Below, one piece after another: positions 53,017-61,958 of a stretch of DNA of 64,000 nt; position 1 is the stretch's first letter; each line of letters opens with the position of its first letter. The DNA is taken from contig NZ_JAIZBH010000002.1 of assembly GCF_022267375.1 (NCBI RefSeq), forward strand, positions 314,001-378,000, given 5' to 3'. Position numbers and translations under genes: made by a program. Under the pieces are notes generated by a model. That model was not told where the DNA came from. It searched no databases and was given only the letters and a program-made list of their open reading frames with translations. Origin of the DNA: Leptospira sanjuanensis. Its GTDB lineage: Bacteria; Spirochaetota; Leptospiria; Leptospirales; Leptospiraceae.

Positions 53017-53938
53017 ATGGCAGAAGAAGAAAAATCACACCTGAAAGTAATCCAAGTGGATGAGACTCAACTCGGGGAAAGACTTGAGCGAACTCGTAAG
53101 AGGATCAGTGGAAGAAACACTGAACGCTCTGTTAGACGCAGAAGCAGACAAACTCTGCCAAGCCACCAAGTATGAAAGGAATCCGGATCAAGCAGATACA
53201 CAAGCGGGTTCGTATAATAGAAACTTCGAAACAAAAGCTGGAAAAGTAAAGTTAAAAGTTCCGAAACTTAGAACAATTCCGTTCGAATCGGCGATCATCG
53301 AAAGATAAAAACGCAGGAAGAGTTCCGTAGAAGAAGCCAGAGAAGATAAGGAAAGTTGGCATGCTTTTCTAAAACATCTAATGGATCGAGGTCTTAAGGG
53401 AGTAAACTTAGTGATCTCTGATAAGTGTTTCGGTTTAGCTGAATCGATTCCTTATTTCTTTCCTGAATCCAAATGGCAGAGATGTATCGTTCATTTCTAC
53501 AGGAATGTATTTGGGAAAGCTCCGAGGGAATCCTTTAAAGTCATTTCTCAAATGTTTAAGGCGATTCATTCTCAAGAGAACAAAGAAGAAGCTTTAAAGA
53601 AAACCAACTTTGTGGTGGAGAGATTGATCGAAATGAAATTGAAGGAAGCTTCCAAGATTCTCTTCGATGGAATCAAAGAGACGCTGGCTTACATGGACTT
53701 TCCGTCTGAACATTGGAGAAAAATTCGTACAAACAATCCTTTAGAAAGGATCATTAAAGAGATCAAGAGAAGGACAAAGGTTGTCGGAGCTTTCCCGGAT
53801 GGGAAGTCGGCTTTCATGTTGGCGACTGCCCGTCTTTGGCATGTCGCTTTTACTAAATGGGGAACTAAAAATTTCAAAGTTCACGGCTTGACATACTTGA
53901 GAGCCTTATCTGAAATTCTAATTGTGCGAAACTTTTAA
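53017..53938 (+). pseudogene. IS256-family transposase relic
   Basis: Pieces of one mutator-type (IS256) transposase read in order: MAEEEKSHLKVIQVDETQLGE (start at 53017), VRGSVEETLNALLDAEADKLC after a frame change near 53090, KVKLKVPKLRTIPFESAIIER up to a TAA at about 53306, and SWHAFLKHLMDRGLKGVNLVISDKCFGL to the end LRALSEILIVRNF. About 95 residues expected between SSVEEA and EDKESW are deleted, including the first catalytic Asp. So it has a frameshift, a stop and a deletion and cannot transpose. It abuts a broken attC repeat on its right. Confidence 0.85.
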
Positions 53939-53946
53939 GACACTAT

Positions 53947-54070
53947 CGACGCGGTTGGCACGAGGTTCGAGGCGTCTTAGCGAACCTCGTGCAAGCCGAG
54001 TGACAAACTAAGACCGTAGTGAGTGCGAACGTGAACCCCGAATGGCAAACGAAGCGAGGAGACGAAGTGC
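53947..54070 (-). repeat. attC R1, degraded
   Basis: Matches the repeat from GGTTGGCACGAGGTTCGA to GAAGCGAGGAGACGAAG. The left (R') end is missing at the IS256 relic, and the right end reads GTGCC where GTTA is expected, so recombination is unlikely. Confidence 0.7.
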
Positions 54071-54076
54071 CTGCTA

Positions 54077-54457
54077 TTATTTCGAATTAAAAATCTTTTC
54101 AGGGCTTAAGACTTTTAATATTTTCTTATCCAAAGTCCAAAGTTTTAAATTTCTTTTCATTGCTTCATTGATTATTACAGAATCAATTAGTCCAACGCCT
54201 TTATCTTTTAGCTTCTGATCGTATGAAAGCTTTCCTGCTTCAAGAAAGCTATTTTCCGCAGTCAAAGTATTCAAATTTTCCCAATACTCCAATATAAATG
54301 AAACTTCTGATTTACTTTTACAGCCTTGGAGAAGTTCTCCAAAGATAACTTCATGCACAATTATTTCAGAAGATTCTATTAAATCTCTTAATTCACTAAA
54401 ATATGGTTCATTTCTTTTGAAAAACTCGATCCAGATCGAAGTATCAACTAATATCAT
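54077..54457 (-). CDS. vapC: VapC toxin, PIN domain (cassette 1)
   Basis: 126 residues of a PIN-domain ribonuclease. Acidic metal-site residues: Asp in LVDTSIW, Glu in IFGELLQG, Asp in GVGLIDSVI and Asp in LWTLDKKI. VapC cuts initiator tRNA or rRNA in known cases. Its start overlaps the antitoxin stop by 1 bp, so the pair is translated together. Part of the cassette array. Confidence 0.9.
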   Translation of the reverse strand: MILVDTSIWIEFFKRNEPYFSELRDLIESSEIIVHEVIFGELLQGCKSKSEVSFILEYWENLNTLTAENSFLEAGKLSYDQKLKDKGVGLIDSVIINEAMKRNLKLWTLDKKILKVLSPEKIFNSK

Positions 54458-54672
54458 TATCTATCTCGATTTAGATTTCGTATATTTTCGCTACTAAATC
54501 CTTTCTGGAAAGCTAATGGTGATTTATCTAATTTCTGATTTAGTTTCTTAATTTTTGCCTGTTTTAACCATTCAGAAAGTGCCTTCTGCAACGAATCTGT
54601 TATATTCTTTCCGCCGGAGTATTTCTGAACTTCCGTTATTAAATCATCGGGTAAAATAGCTGTGACTTTCAT
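54457..54672 (-). CDS. vapB: VapB-like antitoxin (cassette 1)
   Basis: 72 residues from the ATG at 54672 (MKVTAILPDDLITEVQKYSGG). This start is preferred to in-frame ATGs at 54681 and 54747 because a -10-like TATCAT lies only 7 bases upstream. A ribbon-helix-helix N-terminus (about 1-45) should bind DNA; the acidic/polar tail (KLDKSPLAFQKGFSSENI) should wrap the toxin. Confidence 0.78.
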   Translation of the reverse strand: MKVTAILPDDLITEVQKYSGGKNITDSLQKALSEWLKQAKIKKLNQKLDKSPLAFQKGFSSENIRNLNRDR

Positions 54673-54679
54673 ACGATTC

Positions 54680-54708
54680 ATGATACGATGTATTTTCGTA
54701 TTTTGCCA
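54680..54708 (-). promoter_or_regulatory. Promoter of cassette 1 TA operon, start-codon-proximal
   Basis: On the minus strand TGGCAA, 17 bases, TATCAT, then 7 bases to the ATG of the antitoxin. The -10 is good, the -35 is weak. The transcript would be leaderless. Confidence 0.4.
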
Positions 54709-54782
54709 GCCTTTTTTATCATTCTCTCTAATTTCTTTATCTCTCAAAACTTAATTCTAAAATCCAGTTTTGCAGGCATTTC

Positions 54783-54971
54783 GCATAACGAAAGAGTCTC
54801 CTCGACGTTTGCGGTTCTGAAGCGCGCTAAACGCGCGAAAGAATTGGCACAAGGCTTAAGCGAACCTTAGTGAGCGTCTTGCAAGCCGAAGTCACAAAGC
54901 AATGTGCGAAGCCGTAGTGAGTCCGAGCGGGGACCGTGAGTGACGAACGAAGCGAGGAGGCGAAGTTAGAC
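54783..54971 (-). repeat. attC R2
   Basis: 189 bp from GCATAAC to GTTAGAC (plus strand). Outer arms AGTCTCCTCGAC and GCGAGGAGgCGAAG pair; the inner stem GCGCG-ctaaa-CGCGC is present. Belongs to cassette 2, whose genes are pushed 1.1 kb away by the IS481 relic. Confidence 0.85.
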
Positions 54972-54985
54972 GAAGTGCCCTTAAT

Positions 54986-56121
<1,136 letters not shown>

Positions 56122-56135
56122 CATTAAACTAGAGA

Positions 56136-56534
56136 TTAAGCTCTCGCCTTACTTTTCGAAATTGAACTGTTCTTAATCTTATAATCTTTTATCAGTATCT
56201 CAGTAGGTATTCCTAAATTTTGATTAATTTTTCTGATCATTTCTAAAGTTAATTTTCTTTTTTTGTTTAGAATTTCCGTCGCCCTACTTCGACCACCAAT
56301 CCAATTTCCCAAATCTACATTCTTTAGATTCTTCTCTTCCATTACCGATTTAATTGCTTCAATTGGATCTGGATTTTCAATCGGATAACGCTTATTTTCA
56401 TAAGCGTCAACAAGCGTTATTAAAATATCTAATTTGTCATATTCAGGAGTATTTTTTTTTGAGTCCCAAAGTTTATCAATTTCTTTAAGAGCAAACTCAT
56501 GGTCTTTCACAGATTTTACTGGTTTAATTTCCAT
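56136..56534 (-). CDS. higA: HigA-type antitoxin (cassette 2)
   Basis: 132 residues. The second half has an XRE-type helix-turn-helix (MEEKNLKNVDLGNWIGGRSRATEILNKKRKLTLEMIRKINQNLGIPTEIL); the first half is an acidic toxin-binding region (LWDSKKNTPEYDKLDILITLVDAYENKRYPIENPDP), as in the long HigA proteins of the HigB-first group. Follows the toxin gene with no gap. Confidence 0.85.
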   Translation of the reverse strand: MEIKPVKSVKDHEFALKEIDKLWDSKKNTPEYDKLDILITLVDAYENKRYPIENPDPIEAIKSVMEEKNLKNVDLGNWIGGRSRATEILNKKRKLTLEMIRKINQNLGIPTEILIKDYKIKNSSISKSKARA

Positions 56535-56834
56535 TTAAATATCCTCGGCATTAATTTTATCATATTGTTCATGTGTTCCAATAAAGCGAATGAAGACAGT
56601 TTGTAGATTATAATGTATCTTTACAATTAGCCTATATTTATTTCCATGAATGTTAAAAACGACTCTACTATTTCTTAAAATACTTGCGTTTCGATACTTT
56701 TCTTTAATTACGCTTGGAGAAGCCCAAATTGATTTAGAAGCTTCTTTAAACCACACTTCAATTGGTATTTTTGAATCTAAATATTTTGGATTTTCATAAA
56801 AATCTCTTAAAATTTTTCGTGAGATTATCCGCAC
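56535..56834 (-). CDS. higB: HigB-type toxin (cassette 2)
   Basis: 99 residues from a GTG at 56834. HigB features: FYENPKYLDSKIPIEVWFKEASKSIWASPSVIKEKYRNASILRNSRVVFNIHGNKYRLIVKIHY and a final IRFIGTHEQYDKI. HigB cleaves mRNA on the ribosome. Toxin-first order as in all higBA operons. Upstream is AT-rich with a loose dyad (GTTACC...GGGAAC). Confidence 0.88.
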   Translation of the reverse strand: MRIISRKILRDFYENPKYLDSKIPIEVWFKEASKSIWASPSVIKEKYRNASILRNSRVVFNIHGNKYRLIVKIHYNLQTVFIRFIGTHEQYDKINAEDI

Positions 56835-56946
56835 ATCGTCATTTTTTCATGTTACCATTTTGGGAACAACATTTTTCACATCATTTTGAATAAATTCCAA
56901 AGTATTATCTTGTCCGGAATTGGAGAAAATTTAGCCCAAAACTTTC

Positions 56947-57127
56947 GTCTAACGAAAGAGTCTCCTCGACGTTGCGTCTCCGAGCGCTTACGCGCGAAGG
57001 AGTTGGCACGAGGTTCGAGTGAGCCTTAGCGAACGTCTCGCGAACCGAAGTGACAAAGCAATGTGCCGGAGGCCGGAGTGAGGGTTGCATTAGCAATCCC
57101 GAACGAAGCGAGGAGACGAAGTTATAC
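56947..57127 (-). repeat. attC R3
   Basis: 181 bp from GTCTAAC to GTTATAC. Almost identical to R7 over its whole length, so these two share a recent origin. The stem GGGTTGC-atta-GCAATCCC lies at 57082-57100. Confidence 0.88.
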
Positions 57128-57141
57128 GCCGTTTTGAATTT

Positions 57142-57444
57142 TTACACGCTGATAAGCTCTTTGTAACTTTTGATTTCTTTTAATTCACCAGAAATCTTTT
57201 CTCTTTCTTCACGAATCTCGTATTCGTCTTGGATACCCATCCAAAACTCAACGGAATTACCAAAAAACTTAGAAAATCGTAACGCTGTATCCGCAGATAT
57301 TCCTCTTTTGCCATGAATGATTTCACTAATTCTTGTTGGATTTAATTTGGTTTCTTTGGCTAAGCGGTAAGCAGTTACATTCATTGGTAAAAGAAATTCC
57401 TCGTAAAGAATTTCACCAGGATGCACATTCGGTATTTTTTTCAT
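57142..57444 (-). CDS. higA: HigA antitoxin, XRE type (cassette 3)
   Basis: 100 residues: VHPGEILYEEFLLPMNVTAYRLAKETKLNPTRISEIIHGKRGISADTALRFSKFFGNSVEFWMGIQDEYE. This is the short VapI/HigA (GraA-like) antitoxin with a complete helix-turn-helix. Eight bases after the toxin gene. Confidence 0.93.
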   Translation of the reverse strand: MKKIPNVHPGEILYEEFLLPMNVTAYRLAKETKLNPTRISEIIHGKRGISADTALRFSKFFGNSVEFWMGIQDEYEIREEREKISGELKEIKSYKELISV

Positions 57445-57452
57445 AATCGCTC

Positions 57453-57734
57453 CTAATGATAATCAACAATTTCGACATCGTAAGCGTTACCATCTTTCCA
57501 TTTAAAGCAAATACGCCACTGGTCATTTATACGAATACTATGTTGACCTGCCATATTACCGGAAAGCTTTTCCAAATGATTAGCAGGTGGAATCTTCAAG
57601 TCTTCTATTTGCTTTGACCTAGCAATCATTACCAATTTTCGATATGCAAGCGATTGAATTTGAGTTGGTAGTTTTTTAGAAAACTCTTGATTCCAGATTT
57701 TCTCAGTTTCCTTTGATTTAAAGGAGTTAATCAC
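57453..57734 (-). CDS. higB: HigB toxin, RelE superfamily (cassette 3)
   Basis: 93 residues from a GTG at 57734. RelE-like: IQSLAYRKLVMIARSKQIEDLKIPPANHLEKLSGNMAGQHSIRINDQWRICFKWKDGNAYDVEIVDYH, matching the HigB/GraT group. It degrades ribosome-bound mRNA when free of HigA. The start codon lies 5 bases after a -10 element, so the message may be leaderless. Confidence 0.93.
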   Translation of the reverse strand: MINSFKSKETEKIWNQEFSKKLPTQIQSLAYRKLVMIARSKQIEDLKIPPANHLEKLSGNMAGQHSIRINDQWRICFKWKDGNAYDVEIVDYH

Positions 57735-57739
57735 GATAT

Positions 57740-57778
57740 ATATTCCTGAATAACAGTAATACTGTCAAGCAGGAATAT
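57740..57778 (-). promoter_or_regulatory. higBA promoter and nested operators (cassette 3)
   Basis: Minus-strand TTGACA (57763-57768), 17 bases, GAATAT (57740-57745), then 5 bases to the GTG. Outer arms ATATTCCTG / CAGGAATAT (57740 and 57770) and inner ACAGTA-a-TACTGT (57753-57765) are two nested palindromes covering the promoter, a good site for HigA. Confidence 0.6.
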
Positions 57779-57856
57779 CGCATTTCTATAACTCAAAAAC
57801 TGCTTTTATTAACTTTTGTGAGATCGTCGCTTTACTAGAGAATTTCTCAAAATGGC

Positions 57857-58041
57857 GTATAACGACGTAGGTTTCTCGACGTTTGCGGTTCTGAAGCGTG
57901 CCTAAGCACGCGAAAGAATTGGCACGAGGTTCGAGCGACCTTAGTCGCGTCCCGCGAACCGAAGTGACAAAGCAATGTGTCGAAGACCGTAGTGAGGGTC
58001 GCATCAGCGATCCCGAACGAAGCGAGGAGACGAAGTTAGAC
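57857..58041 (-). repeat. attC R4
   Basis: 185 bp from GTATAAC to GTTAGAC. The left arm is the variant GACGTAGGTTTCTCG shared with R6 and R10. Compensatory changes against R3: GCGTGC/GCACGC in the inner hairpin and GGGTCGC/GCGATCCC near 57996-58014. Confidence 0.88.
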
Positions 58042-58055
58042 GATGCGATCGCAGG

Positions 58056-58331
58056 CTACTTGTAACTATCCTTTCGTTGATCAATATCAACGAAGATGAC
58101 TAATAATTCATTATCTTCTATTAGATAAAATAATCGATATTTTCCAATTCGATATCTATAGAGGCCATCGAAATCACCTTTAAGTTTTTTTATATTAGGT
58201 CCAAAGAATGGATTCTTTTTTAAAATCGGATAAACGTAGTCGGTCAGCTTCTTTTGAAGTTGAGAAAATTGACGATCTTTTAACTTACTTTGAAATAACT
58301 CTGTCTCTGCTATTTTATATTCAACGGACAA
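58056..58331 (-). CDS. relE: RelE-type toxin (cassette 4)
   Basis: 91 residues. KLKDRQFSQLQKKLTDYVYPILKKNPFFGPNIKKLKGDFDGLYRYRIGKYRLFYLIEDNELLVIFVDIDQRKDSY is the RelE/YafQ-like pattern with the basic central strand and a C-terminal RxD-Y. Overlaps the antitoxin stop by 11 bp. Confidence 0.92.
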   Translation of the reverse strand: MSVEYKIAETELFQSKLKDRQFSQLQKKLTDYVYPILKKNPFFGPNIKKLKGDFDGLYRYRIGKYRLFYLIEDNELLVIFVDIDQRKDSYK

Positions 58332-58563
58332 CTTTATATTTTCCCTGGGCTGCTTCCTTAATACCTTTCTTTAAAGATGAAACAAGTTGTTTATCAGAGA
58401 GAATTTCATCCATTTCTTCATCTGAAGCATAGAATTCGTTCGTTAAATATTGAATTGTTGCGTTTTCAACGAAATTAGAAATTGTCCTCCGCTCTCCTTC
58501 TGCAGCTTTTTTGAAAATATCATAAATTGGATCATCAATTCTTAGAGTAATCGTCTTTGACAT
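58321..58563 (-). CDS. Ribbon-helix-helix antitoxin (cassette 4)
   Basis: 80 residues from the ATG at 58563. MSKTITLRIDDPIYDIFKKAAEGERRTISNFVENATIQYL is a ribbon-helix-helix start; the acidic tail DEEMDEILSDKQLVSSLKKG binds the toxin. Unlike most other cassettes, it has a short leader with AAGGT before the ATG. Confidence 0.88.
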   Translation of the reverse strand: MSKTITLRIDDPIYDIFKKAAEGERRTISNFVENATIQYLTNEFYASDEEMDEILSDKQLVSSLKKGIKEAAQGKYKVVR

Positions 58564-58587
58564 ATTTGAATACCTTCATTTTTATTC

Positions 58588-58616
58588 AAAATATATCATT
58601 ATAATTCTTTTGTCAA
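58588..58616 (-). promoter_or_regulatory. relBE promoter (cassette 4)
   Basis: TTGACA, 17 bases, TATTTT on the minus strand, followed by about 24 bases to the ATG including a weak ribosome site. Confidence 0.55.
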
Positions 58617-58698
58617 ACCACTTTTGAAACCAAAAAGCGTTCTATAATCTATTTTCTTTTCAAAGCTACCTTTTACTGTAAAGTTTAGCGATCGTGTC

Positions 58699-58880
58699 GC
58701 CTAACGAAAGAGTCTCCTCGACGTTGCGTCCCTGAAGCGCATTTGCGCGAAGGGCTGGCACGAGGTTCGAGCGAGCCTTAGCGAGCGTCCCGCGAACCGA
58801 AGTGACAAAGCAATGTGGCTTTAGCCCGGAGTGAGGGTTGCATTAGCAATCCCGAAGGAAGCGAGGAGACGAAGTTAGTT
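58699..58880 (-). repeat. attC R5
   Basis: 182 bp from GCCTAAC to GTTAGTT. Left arm GAAAGAGTCTCCTCGAC, right arm GCGAGGAGACGAAG. The stretch between is about 90% like R3. Confidence 0.88.
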
Positions 58881-58905
58881 GCAGTAGTGGCTTTAGCTAC
58901 CTACC

Positions 58906-59178
58906 CTATCTTTTAAGCTCTTCCTCTACTTTATCTGAAAGCAAAAGTTTTATTAAAGATTGATACGGAATGTCTTTCTTGTTCGCCATAACTTTCAATC
59001 TATCAATTAGTGCTTCAGGCAATCTAAGTGAAATCATTTTTGTTGTAGGCTTTAAATTCGGAAAAGATACTTTTTTTGCCTTCGAATAATCGATATAGTC
59101 AGTAGAATCATTCTTTGACCAAAAATCAATTTCTGCACTCTCTGTTTTTAAAGACGGTATTTTTTTACGAGTTTTCAT
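58906..59178 (-). CDS. BrnA/CopG-type antitoxin (cassette 5)
   Basis: 90 residues. The N-terminal half (IPSLKTESAEIDFWSKNDSTDYIDYSKAKKVSFPNLKP) binds toxin in this family; the C-terminal ribbon-helix-helix is TKMISLRLPEALIDRLKVMANKKDIPYQSLIKLLLSDKV. Its toxin gene upstream is broken, so this is probably an orphan antitoxin. Confidence 0.85.
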   Translation of the reverse strand: MKTRKKIPSLKTESAEIDFWSKNDSTDYIDYSKAKKVSFPNLKPTTKMISLRLPEALIDRLKVMANKKDIPYQSLIKLLLSDKVEEELKR

Positions 59179-59464
59179 AGACTTTTCTTTCCCGAAGTGT
59201 CATTTCACGAACTGAGATAGGACGGATCTTATCTTTACGAATCGTTATTACTGCGAACAACTTTCTCCCTGAATTCGTAATCCCTAAAACGATATATCGA
59301 TCTTCTTTTCCTGAATGGTAATCATCCGGTATTACAAGTAAAGGATCGTTAAAAAAGATTTCTTCTATTTCACCTGGCTTTACTTTGTGCTTTTTCCAGT
59401 TCTTTTCAATATTACCGAAATCTCAGTCAAAACCTGTAATTTGGCTTAAATCCGGTAATTCCAT
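59165..59464 (-). pseudogene. brnT: BrnT toxin with an in-frame TGA (cassette 5)
   Basis: Reading from the ATG at 59464: MELPDLSQITGFD, TGA, then DFGNIEKNWKKHKVKPGEIEEIFF and VIRKDK-like RYIVLGITNSGRKLFAVITIRKDKIRPISVREMTLRERKVYENS. BrnT has a conserved Trp where the TGA lies (FDWDFGN), so the stop (59423-59425) is a TGG to TGA change. The rest is full length, about 99 codons. Its 3' end overlaps the antitoxin start by 14 bp. Confidence 0.88.
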
Positions 59465-59466
59465 TT

Positions 59467-59485
59467 GTATATTCCTAAAATATAC
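59467..59485. promoter_or_regulatory. Operator palindrome of cassette 5
   Basis: GTATATT - cctaa - AATATAC, perfect 7-bp arms, overlapping the likely -10 (TATTTT) and just before the toxin ATG. The minus-strand promoter has TTGAAA and TATTTT 16 bases apart. Confidence 0.55.
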
Positions 59486-59601
59486 GAAAGAAAGTGAGTT
59501 TCAAGCAAAATTAATCACATACTCTCCGTTTTTCTTCCAATTCCTTTTATAGAGATTTTAAAATCAAACGCTGCTTTCAAATTTATTTTTGCCACTATTG
59601 C

Positions 59602-59784
59602 AACTAACGACGTAGGTTTCTCGACGTTTGCGGTTCTGAAGCGCGCTAAACGCGCGAAAGAATTGGCACGAGGTTTGAGTGAGCCTTAGCGAACGGTCAC
59701 AAGCCGAGCGACAAAGCAAATGTGCCGAAGGCCAAGCGAGGGTTGCGGAGCGATCCCGAACGAAGCGAGGAGACGAAGTTAGGC
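59602..59784 (-). repeat. attC R6
   Basis: 183 bp from AACTAAC to GTTAGGC. Variant left arm like R4; its middle (CACAAGCCGAGCGACAAAGCAAATGTGCCGAAGGCC) is of the R9 subtype. Confidence 0.88.
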
Positions 59785-59796
59785 GCTGGGTCGCGT

Positions 59797-60213
59797 TTAT
59801 ACTTTTAATAAGTTTTGTAAAAACTTTCCTTTTAATGTTTTATAAATAGAAAAGTCTGAATCAATACTAATAATCCGTTCAATCCCTTCTCTTTCCGCTA
59901 TACACATTAAAGATGCATCGGCTAAATCCATAGGCAAGTCAGAATATTTTTTCATACGATTTTTTATATATCGAAGATCTTCCAAGCTTATGTCTAAGAC
60001 TTTTATGCTTCCTCTTTCAATCCATTCTAAGAAATCAGATTGGGCTTCTATTGAAAAAGAAAGTAAATAAACGGCCTCAGTAACGACTGGCCACGATGAA
60101 AATAACGAACCTTTATAAGATTTAATAAATTTGTATGTTGATTTGTGAAATTTATCGTTAGAATTGAATAAAGCAACAATTGGACCAGAATCAATTAGAG
60201 CTACGTTTTGCAT
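59797..60213 (-). CDS. vapC: VapC toxin, PIN domain (cassette 6)
   Basis: 138 residues. Metal-site acids: Asp in LIDSGPIVAL, Glu in VVTEAVYLL, Asp in LPMDLADASL and Asp in ISIDSDFSIYK. Overlaps the antitoxin by 23 bp. Same subfamily as the VapC of cassette 8. Confidence 0.93.
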   Translation of the reverse strand: MQNVALIDSGPIVALFNSNDKFHKSTYKFIKSYKGSLFSSWPVVTEAVYLLSFSIEAQSDFLEWIERGSIKVLDISLEDLRYIKNRMKKYSDLPMDLADASLMCIAEREGIERIISIDSDFSIYKTLKGKFLQNLLKV

Positions 60214-60451
60214 TCTTATCTTTAATTGATTGATGAAGATATTTTTTTCGATTTTGAGCTAAATCTGAAATGCCAGAAGAATGCTTTCCAAACAAATCTT
60301 CTCCTAACTCGAATGGAGTTTTTATACGTCCATGATTTTTAATATACTCTAAAATGGAATCTTTAACTATTTCTGAACGACTTTTACCTTCAGATTTGGC
60401 AAAAGAATCCAATTTTCTTTCTAAATCAGGTGGCAAACGTAAGCTTATCAT
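60191..60451 (-). CDS. vapB: VapB antitoxin, ribbon-helix-helix (cassette 6)
   Basis: 86 residues: MISLRLPPDLERKLDSFAKSEGKSRSEIVKDSILEYI is a clear ribbon-helix-helix; the tail (GEDLFGKHSSGISDLAQNRKKYLHQ) contacts toxin. The ATG at 60451 lies 6 bases after a -10 element. Confidence 0.93.
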   Translation of the reverse strand: MISLRLPPDLERKLDSFAKSEGKSRSEIVKDSILEYIKNHGRIKTPFELGEDLFGKHSSGISDLAQNRKKYLHQSIKDKNAKRSSN

Positions 60452-60457
60452 TTTTCA

Positions 60458-60486
60458 TATGTATTACGAATATGTATGACGGTCAA
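60458..60486 (-). promoter_or_regulatory. Leaderless promoter of cassette 6
   Basis: TTGACC, 17 bases, TACATA on the minus strand, then 6 bases to the ATG. The half-site GTATTACGAA overlaps it and recurs before the cassette 8 vapB, so the two may share an operator. Confidence 0.6.
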
Positions 60487-60538
60487 GGAACTTATTTGAT
60501 CGAAAAGGCTTTTATTTCAAGCCAATTCGCGACCTTGC

Positions 60539-60719
60539 GCCTAACGAAAGAGTCTCCTCGACGTTGCGTCTCCGAGCGCTTACGCGCGAAGGAGTTGGCA
60601 CGAGGTTCGAGTGAGCCTTAGCGAACGTCTCGCGAACCGAAGTGACAAAGCAATGTGCCGGAGGCCGGAGTGAGGGTTGCATTAGCAATCCCGAACGAAG
60701 CGAGGAGACGAAGTTAAGC
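60539..60719 (-). repeat. attC R7
   Basis: 181 bp from GCCTAAC to GTTAAGC. Near-identical to R3. Carries the stem GGGTTGC-atta-GCAATCCC. Confidence 0.9.
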
Positions 60720-60733
60720 GATGGTGGCGTTAA

Positions 60734-60934
60734 TTAAATTAAGGAATTGTGTAATTCCATTTCTTTTTGTAAGATCGTATTAACAATTGTACTAAGATCT
60801 TTATTCTTCTTAAGTGCGATTTTCTTATAGTATTCTTCTAATTGCGGATCAAGATATACCGGAAAATGAAGATCCTTTAAATCCCGTGAGTAAACACCAC
60901 GCTTGCCTTTTGAAAAATCGTATTCTTCTCTCAT
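60734..60934 (-). CDS. brnA: BrnA antitoxin (cassette 7)
   Basis: 66 residues. FSKGKRGVYSRDLKDLHFPVYLDPQLEEYYKKIALKKNKDLSTIVNTILQKE is a typical short BrnA with a C-terminal ribbon-helix-helix. Starts 3 bases after the toxin stop. Confidence 0.88.
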   Translation of the reverse strand: MREEYDFSKGKRGVYSRDLKDLHFPVYLDPQLEEYYKKIALKKNKDLSTIVNTILQKEMELHNSLI

Positions 60935-60937
60935 ATA

Positions 60938-61228
60938 TTAGATATCAGCTGAGTAGTATTGAGCTTTTTCTGAATTTGTAGCTGGCCTCGCCGATATGAT
61001 CCTTATTATTTCTTCATCATTTTGTGATCGATCAACAAAAATTACGACCGCGATAGTAATATTTTCAATTGTCCCAAGTGCAATTTCTCTTACTTCATCA
61101 ATAGAATGGTCTGGATCAGAAATGTAAATCGTTCTCGGGTCAGCAAAAACTAATGATGCTTCTCCAAATGAAAGACCATGCTTTTGAATATTTATCCTTT
61201 CTTTTTCAAGATCCCATTCAAAGCGCAC
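60938..61228 (-). CDS. brnT: BrnT toxin (cassette 7)
   Basis: 96 residues from a GTG at 61228. FEWDLEKERINIQKHGLSFGEASLVFADPRTIYISDPDHSIDEVREIALGTI and the closing EEIIRIISARPATNSEKAQY are the BrnT pattern. A ribonuclease that stops translation. Intact, unlike the cassette 5 copy. Confidence 0.93.
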   Translation of the reverse strand: MRFEWDLEKERINIQKHGLSFGEASLVFADPRTIYISDPDHSIDEVREIALGTIENITIAVVIFVDRSQNDEEIIRIISARPATNSEKAQYYSADI

Positions 61229-61233
61229 TTTAA

Positions 61234-61264
61234 TAGTATAATCGATATACTAAATATTTGTAAA
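61234..61264 (-). promoter_or_regulatory. Leaderless promoter and operator of cassette 7
   Basis: TTTACA, 18 bases, TATACT, then 6 bases to the GTG. The palindrome TAGTATA-atcga-TATACTA (61234-61252) covers the -10. Confidence 0.6.
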
Positions 61265-61334
61265 GTCTTTAATTTTTTCTCTCATTGGCTTTTATCGAAA
61301 GATATTTGTATTAAGATTCAAGTTCGCCACTGTC

Positions 61335-61514
61335 GCTTAACGAAAGAGTCTCCTCGACGTTGCAGCCGCAAGCGCATTAGCGCGACGCGGTTGGCACGAG
61401 GTTCGAGCGACCGTAATCGCGTCCCGCGAACCGAAGTGACAAAGCAATGTGGCTTTAGCCCGTAGTGAGGGACGCATTAGCGATCCCGAACGAAGCGAGG
61501 AGACGAAGTTAGAC
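61335..61514 (-). repeat. attC R8
   Basis: 180 bp from GCTTAAC to GTTAGAC. Stem variant GGGACGC-atta-GCGATCCC, with covariation to R3. Confidence 0.88.
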
Positions 61515-61532
61515 GATCGTGCGTGCTTTAAT

Positions 61533-61958
61533 TTAAGCCTTAATCATTTCAGAATTAAGAATATTTAATGTTTTTCCTTTTTTCGTTTTGTAAAAAAGGA
61601 AATCACTGTCCAAAGTTAAAATATCTTTAATTCCATATATTTCGGAAAGGCTAACAAGAGAAGCATCCGTAAAATCCATCGGGCGATCTGAATATTTTTC
61701 CATATAATAATATATAAATGGAAAATGCTCATTATCTTGATTTAAAATTGTAACCGCTCCGTCTTTAATCCATTCAATGAATGAATTCTGAACTTGCTTA
61801 TTATCAGATAATAAATATGAAACTTCTGTTACCACGGCAATAGTCGTAAATAATCTTCCTTTGAAATCCTTGAGAAACAATCTGATGCTGTTACAATAAA
61901 CATCTGATTCATCGAAAAAGGCAACAATAGGTCCAGTATCAATAATTGCTTTTATCAT
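61533..61958 (-). CDS. vapC: VapC toxin, PIN domain (cassette 8)
   Basis: 141 residues. Metal-site acids: Asp in AIIDTGPIVAFF, Glu in VVTEVSYLL, Asp in RPMDFTDASL and Asp in LTLDSDFLFYK. A divergent paralogue of cassette 6 VapC. Overlaps its antitoxin stop by 4 bp. Confidence 0.93.
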   Translation of the reverse strand: MIKAIIDTGPIVAFFDESDVYCNSIRLFLKDFKGRLFTTIAVVTEVSYLLSDNKQVQNSFIEWIKDGAVTILNQDNEHFPFIYYYMEKYSDRPMDFTDASLVSLSEIYGIKDILTLDSDFLFYKTKKGKTLNILNSEMIKA

